NCBI RefSeq assembly: GCF_000980815.1
Contig: NZ_CP011311.1
Location: forward strand, 2,362,132 to 2,426,131
Length of the DNA: 64,000 bases
Reading direction: 5' to 3'
Source: Corynebacterium camporealensis
GTDB lineage: Bacteria > Actinomycetota > Actinomycetes > Mycobacteriales > Mycobacteriaceae
This document shows, one piece after another, positions 61,724 to 64,000 of this stretch. The notes beneath the pieces were generated by a model that did not search any database, was not told the origin of the DNA, and saw only the letters and a program-made list of their open reading frames with translations. The position numbers and the translations under genes are program-made. Within the stretch, counting starts at the first letter, position 1; the number at the start of each line of letters is the position of its first letter.

Positions 61724-62941
61724 TTAAGACTCTGCGGAAGCCTTAGCGTTAGCGTCCTCTTCCTCGAGATCGTCAATCTTGTCGCGTGCGAAGCGGTCGA
61801 CAATCATGGCGATAGCGCCGTCGCCGGTGACGTTGGCTGCGGTACCCACGGAGTCGATAGCGATGTAAGCGGCAATCATCAAAGCCACCATGCCGTCGTC
61901 GAAGCCCATCATGTCGGAGAGCAGACCAACGGCAACCATCACGGCGCCACCCGGAACGCCCGGGGCAGCAATCATCATGATGGACAGCAGGAAGACAAAA
62001 CCGATGAGAGTACCGGTGCTGATGTCCATGCTCGTCAGGTAGATGACAGCCATCGCGTAAAGGGTCAGCTTGATCATCGAACCAGACAGGTGGATGGTAG
62101 CACACAGCGGAATCACGAAGCCGGCGACCGGACGCGTGATGCCGTTCTTCAGTGCGGCTTCGTGAGTAACCGGAATGGTCGCTGCCGAGGAGGAAGTACC
62201 CAGCGCGGTGAAGTACGCCGGAGCCATGGTCTTCAGTGCGGAGAACGGATTACGGCCTGCAATGGCACCAGCAATCAGGTACTGCAGGAACAGGTACACC
62301 AGGGTCATAACAACCGAGAGGATGAGCACCTTCGCGAACGCGGAGAGCACCGAAGTCAGGTTGCCGTTCATACCCAGAGACAGGAACATGCCGAAGATGT
62401 AGATCGGCAGCAGCGGGATAACGAAGCCCCAGATCACCTTGACGACAACGTTCTCGAGTTCCTTGGTGACGGTGTAGAGGGTGTCAGACTTGACTGCCGT
62501 CATGGCAACACCAATACAGAAGGAGAGCAGCAGTGCCGTCATCACAGCGAATGGCGGGTCCATCTCCACTTCGAAGTAAGGTGCAAGCGCGCCTTCATCG
62601 ATGTCCGCGACGTTGGTGTCCAGAGTGTTATTGCCCAACAAAGTCGGGTAGAGAACCCATGCCAGAGCCAGGGAGATCATGCCGGCGATGACAGTAGAGC
62701 CGTACGCAATACCCGCGGTGAAGCCGAGCCACTTACCGGCACCGCGACCCAGGCCGGCAATCGCCGGGGCGATGAGTGCGAACACCAGAACCGGGATGAA
62801 GAAGTTCAGGAAGTTACCGAACAGGCCGTTGAAGGTGGCAAAGAGTCGGCCGAACCATTCCGGAGCAAACAAGCTCACGATGATGCCGAGGATGATCGCT
62901 ACGATGATGCGGAACAGTAGCGACCCCGTGAATTTTTTCAT
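61724..62941 (-). CDS. Dicarboxylate/amino acid:cation symporter (DAACS family)
   Basis: 405 residues with eight membrane helices and two re-entrant hairpins. The first hairpin contains TALGTSSSAATIPVTHEAA, the second APGVPGGAVMVAVGLL, and VDRFARDKIDD closes the last helix with the family's Asp/Arg near VNVTGD (here TAANVTGDGAIAMIVDRF). It imports C4-dicarboxylates or amino acids such as glutamate, serine or threonine with Na+ or H+; the substrate is not decidable. ATG at 62941 chosen; a GTG three codons upstream is an alternative. No good Shine-Dalgarno is visible. Confidence 0.9.
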   Translation of the reverse strand: MKKFTGSLLFRIIVAIILGIIVSLFAPEWFGRLFATFNGLFGNFLNFFIPVLVFALIAPAIAGLGRGAGKWLGFTAGIAYGSTVIAGMISLALAWVLYPTLLGNNTLDTNVADIDEGALAPYFEVEMDPPFAVMTALLLSFCIGVAMTAVKSDTLYTVTKELENVVVKVIWGFVIPLLPIYIFGMFLSLGMNGNLTSVLSAFAKVLILSVVMTLVYLFLQYLIAGAIAGRNPFSALKTMAPAYFTALGTSSSAATIPVTHEAALKNGITRPVAGFVIPLCATIHLSGSMIKLTLYAMAVIYLTSMDISTGTLIGFVFLLSIMMIAAPGVPGGAVMVAVGLLSDMMGFDDGMVALMIAAYIAIDSVGTAANVTGDGAIAMIVDRFARDKIDDLEEEDANAKASAES

Positions 62942-63163
62942 TACTATCACTAGTCATTTCTTGTGGTTTGCCCCATCCACACGAGAGAGATTAGGGCGGT
63001 TCCAGAACGTGTTACCCAGCAATATTATCTATCGCTCGATATGTATGGCATATTACCGCACATGCACATAAATCCCATGTTCAGGCCACCCCTAGTAAGT
63101 GCCCCTATAACAGCCCCTAGTGCCTAATTTCTTTCAACGGCCGAGGGGATTAAGATGATGTCC

Positions 63164-63631
63164 ATGCTTGCTGTTGGAATCGTCTTCTTCGTCCTCGCCG
63201 CCATCCTGCTTATCGTTGGTGGACTCGCCGCAACCCGGAAACTTCCGGGCAACAGTGTCGTCGGGCTTCGGTTGGCGGAGATCCGTAAGTCGCGCGAGGC
63301 GTGGGACAACGCGCATGCAGTCGCCGGCCCGTTCTGGATGCTCGGTGGCGTGGCGCTGATCTTTGGCGGCATCGTTGCTCTCAACGCCATGGGGTGGATG
63401 TGGCTGATTCCGGCAGTGACGTTCATCGTCGCCATCCTCGCGCTGTCGATTGGTTCCAACCTTGGCTCCCGCGCGGCATACCTTTACGATCAGGCACACA
63501 AGGCTGAAGAAGGTTGCGGCGACTCCTGCAACTGTGGCTCTGGCGGCTGCGGCGGTGGCGAGGCCGAAGCACAGCAACCGGCAGTTGATATTGACGCTCT
63601 GCGCAAAGCAGCCAAGAACGCCGATCAGTAG
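63164..63631 (+). CDS. SdpI-family membrane protein with cysteine-rich tail
   Basis: 155 residues. Three hydrophobic segments (about 3-22, 50-70 and 78-98) and the motif LPGNSVVGLRLAEIRKSREAWDNAHAVAGPFW identify the SdpI family, whose Bacillus founder gives immunity to a killing peptide. The C-terminal tail carries GCGDSCNCGSGGCGGG, four closely spaced cysteines plus one, a potential metal site. The ATG at 63164 was chosen since TAAGAT ends seven bases upstream (leaderless); ATGs at 63155 and 63158 overlap that box. No toxin gene is adjacent. Confidence 0.83.
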   Translation: MLAVGIVFFVLAAILLIVGGLAATRKLPGNSVVGLRLAEIRKSREAWDNAHAVAGPFWMLGGVALIFGGIVALNAMGWMWLIPAVTFIVAILALSIGSNLGSRAAYLYDQAHKAEEGCGDSCNCGSGGCGGGEAEAQQPAVDIDALRKAAKNADQ

Positions 63632-63679
63632 TAGCGCTAGGGAAGTGGCGATGACCCACTAACCCTCGCCAATTAAGAC

Positions 63680-63739
63680 ACAGTGACTTTAATGAACAAG
63701 CTAGTTTTATAGCTACGAATAAAGTCACTGTCTTTTTTA
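63680..63739 (+). terminator. Terminator of the SdpI-family gene
   Basis: Perfect 12-bp arms ACAGTGACTTTA and TAAAGTCACTGT, with an inner AGCTA/TAGCT stem in the loop, followed by CTTTTTTAT. It is the clearest intrinsic terminator in the window. Confidence 0.92.
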
Positions 63740-63879
63740 TCCCATAACAGGGTTTACTAAGCATTGCCTAGCCAATCATTGTTGAGGCCGTGCTTTATGT
63801 TTTAACGAAACAGTAACAGTCAACGTCTTAGACATAATGTGCGTGACAAGCAAGGGGCCTGTCGGGAATAATAGTTCCT

Positions 63880-64000
63880 ATGAAGAAAATGTCTACCATT
63901 GCCGCACTGTCCGCCACCGCACTCGTACTGACCGCGTGTGCGAACGATGAGGCTGCCGAAGAAGTCACCACCGACGAGAACACGGTAACCGTTACCGAAG
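63880..64000 (+). CDS. Secreted lipoprotein, 5' part only
   Basis: The first 40 codons are visible before the window ends. MKKMSTIAALSATALVLTACANDEA is a type II signal peptide with lipobox LTAC (Cys20 as the lipidated residue). The following residues are acidic and rich in Thr and Val (EEVTTDENTVTVTE). The protein is anchored on the outer face of the plasma membrane; function cannot be assigned from this fragment. It has no strong Shine-Dalgarno site; an AATAAT-type box lies seven bases upstream. Confidence 0.8.
   Translation, partial: MKKMSTIAALSATALVLTACANDEAAEEVTTDENTVTVTE

Overview
The window looks like an oriC-proximal chromosome segment of a Corynebacterium (order Mycobacteriales). 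The genus call rests on the order of recognisable genes (rpsF-ssb-rplI-dnaB, ponA with a DUF5318 gene, ino1, marR-uspA, leuS, trpEGD-C(F)-BA), on the divergent hrtBA/chrSA haem module, on a mycobacterial-type rRNA leader, and on many genes whose -10 box lies about 7 nt before the start codon with no Shine-Dalgarno site (leaderless mRNAs). Species cannot be read from the sequence. No prophage, insertion sequence, tRNA or CRISPR array was recognised.

Layout. 1-1588: 5' two thirds of a 16S rRNA gene (minus strand), its leader and upstream region. 1589-3893: GntR/YtrA regulator with an ABC exporter and a palindromic operator. 4056-6565: NYN-domain protein, PspA-like protein and thioredoxin. 6644-10439: copper operon (chaperone, P-type ATPase, MFS carrier) behind a CsoR-type palindrome. 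10450-13821: dnaB, a 360-bp DnaA-box cluster, then rpsF-ssb-rplI. 13884-19471: cell-envelope genes (small membrane protein, GT87 glycosyltransferase, class A PBP, DUF5318) and ino1. 19565-28576: MarR/UspA, TrhO, DUF1846, Nei-type glycosylase, GtrA, NAD(P)HX repair enzyme and small membrane proteins. 28576-32098: haem exporter HrtAB and two-component system ChrSA. 32109-36135: flavin monooxygenase, VanZ, YhdH reductase, an orphan ribbon-helix-helix gene and four 62-bp palindromic repeats.

36219-46157: leuS, then an accessory-looking stretch with an AlbA_2/ATPase regulator behind seven copies of a 12-bp operator, a secreted alkaline phosphatase, a MOSC protein, an N-terminally shortened pRiA4b ORF-3-like protein, and a class II Fic protein behind a 15+15-bp palindrome. 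46154-54643: aldehyde dehydrogenase, MHS transporter and a beta-oxidation regulon (TetR, acyl-CoA dehydrogenase, FadN-type fusion enzyme, thiolase) carrying the same 16-bp operator at two promoters. 54699-61702: complete tryptophan operon with leader peptide and attenuator, interleaved with four parS centromere sites, two of them inside trp coding sequence. 61724-64000: dicarboxylate/amino-acid symporter, SdpI-family protein and the start of a lipoprotein.

No wholly new defence or biosynthetic system is evident. The most interesting structures are the parS cluster in the trp operon, the DnaA-box cluster in front of dnaB, the seven-copy operator array at the AlbA_2 gene, and the palindromic repeat family around the orphan antitoxin-like gene.
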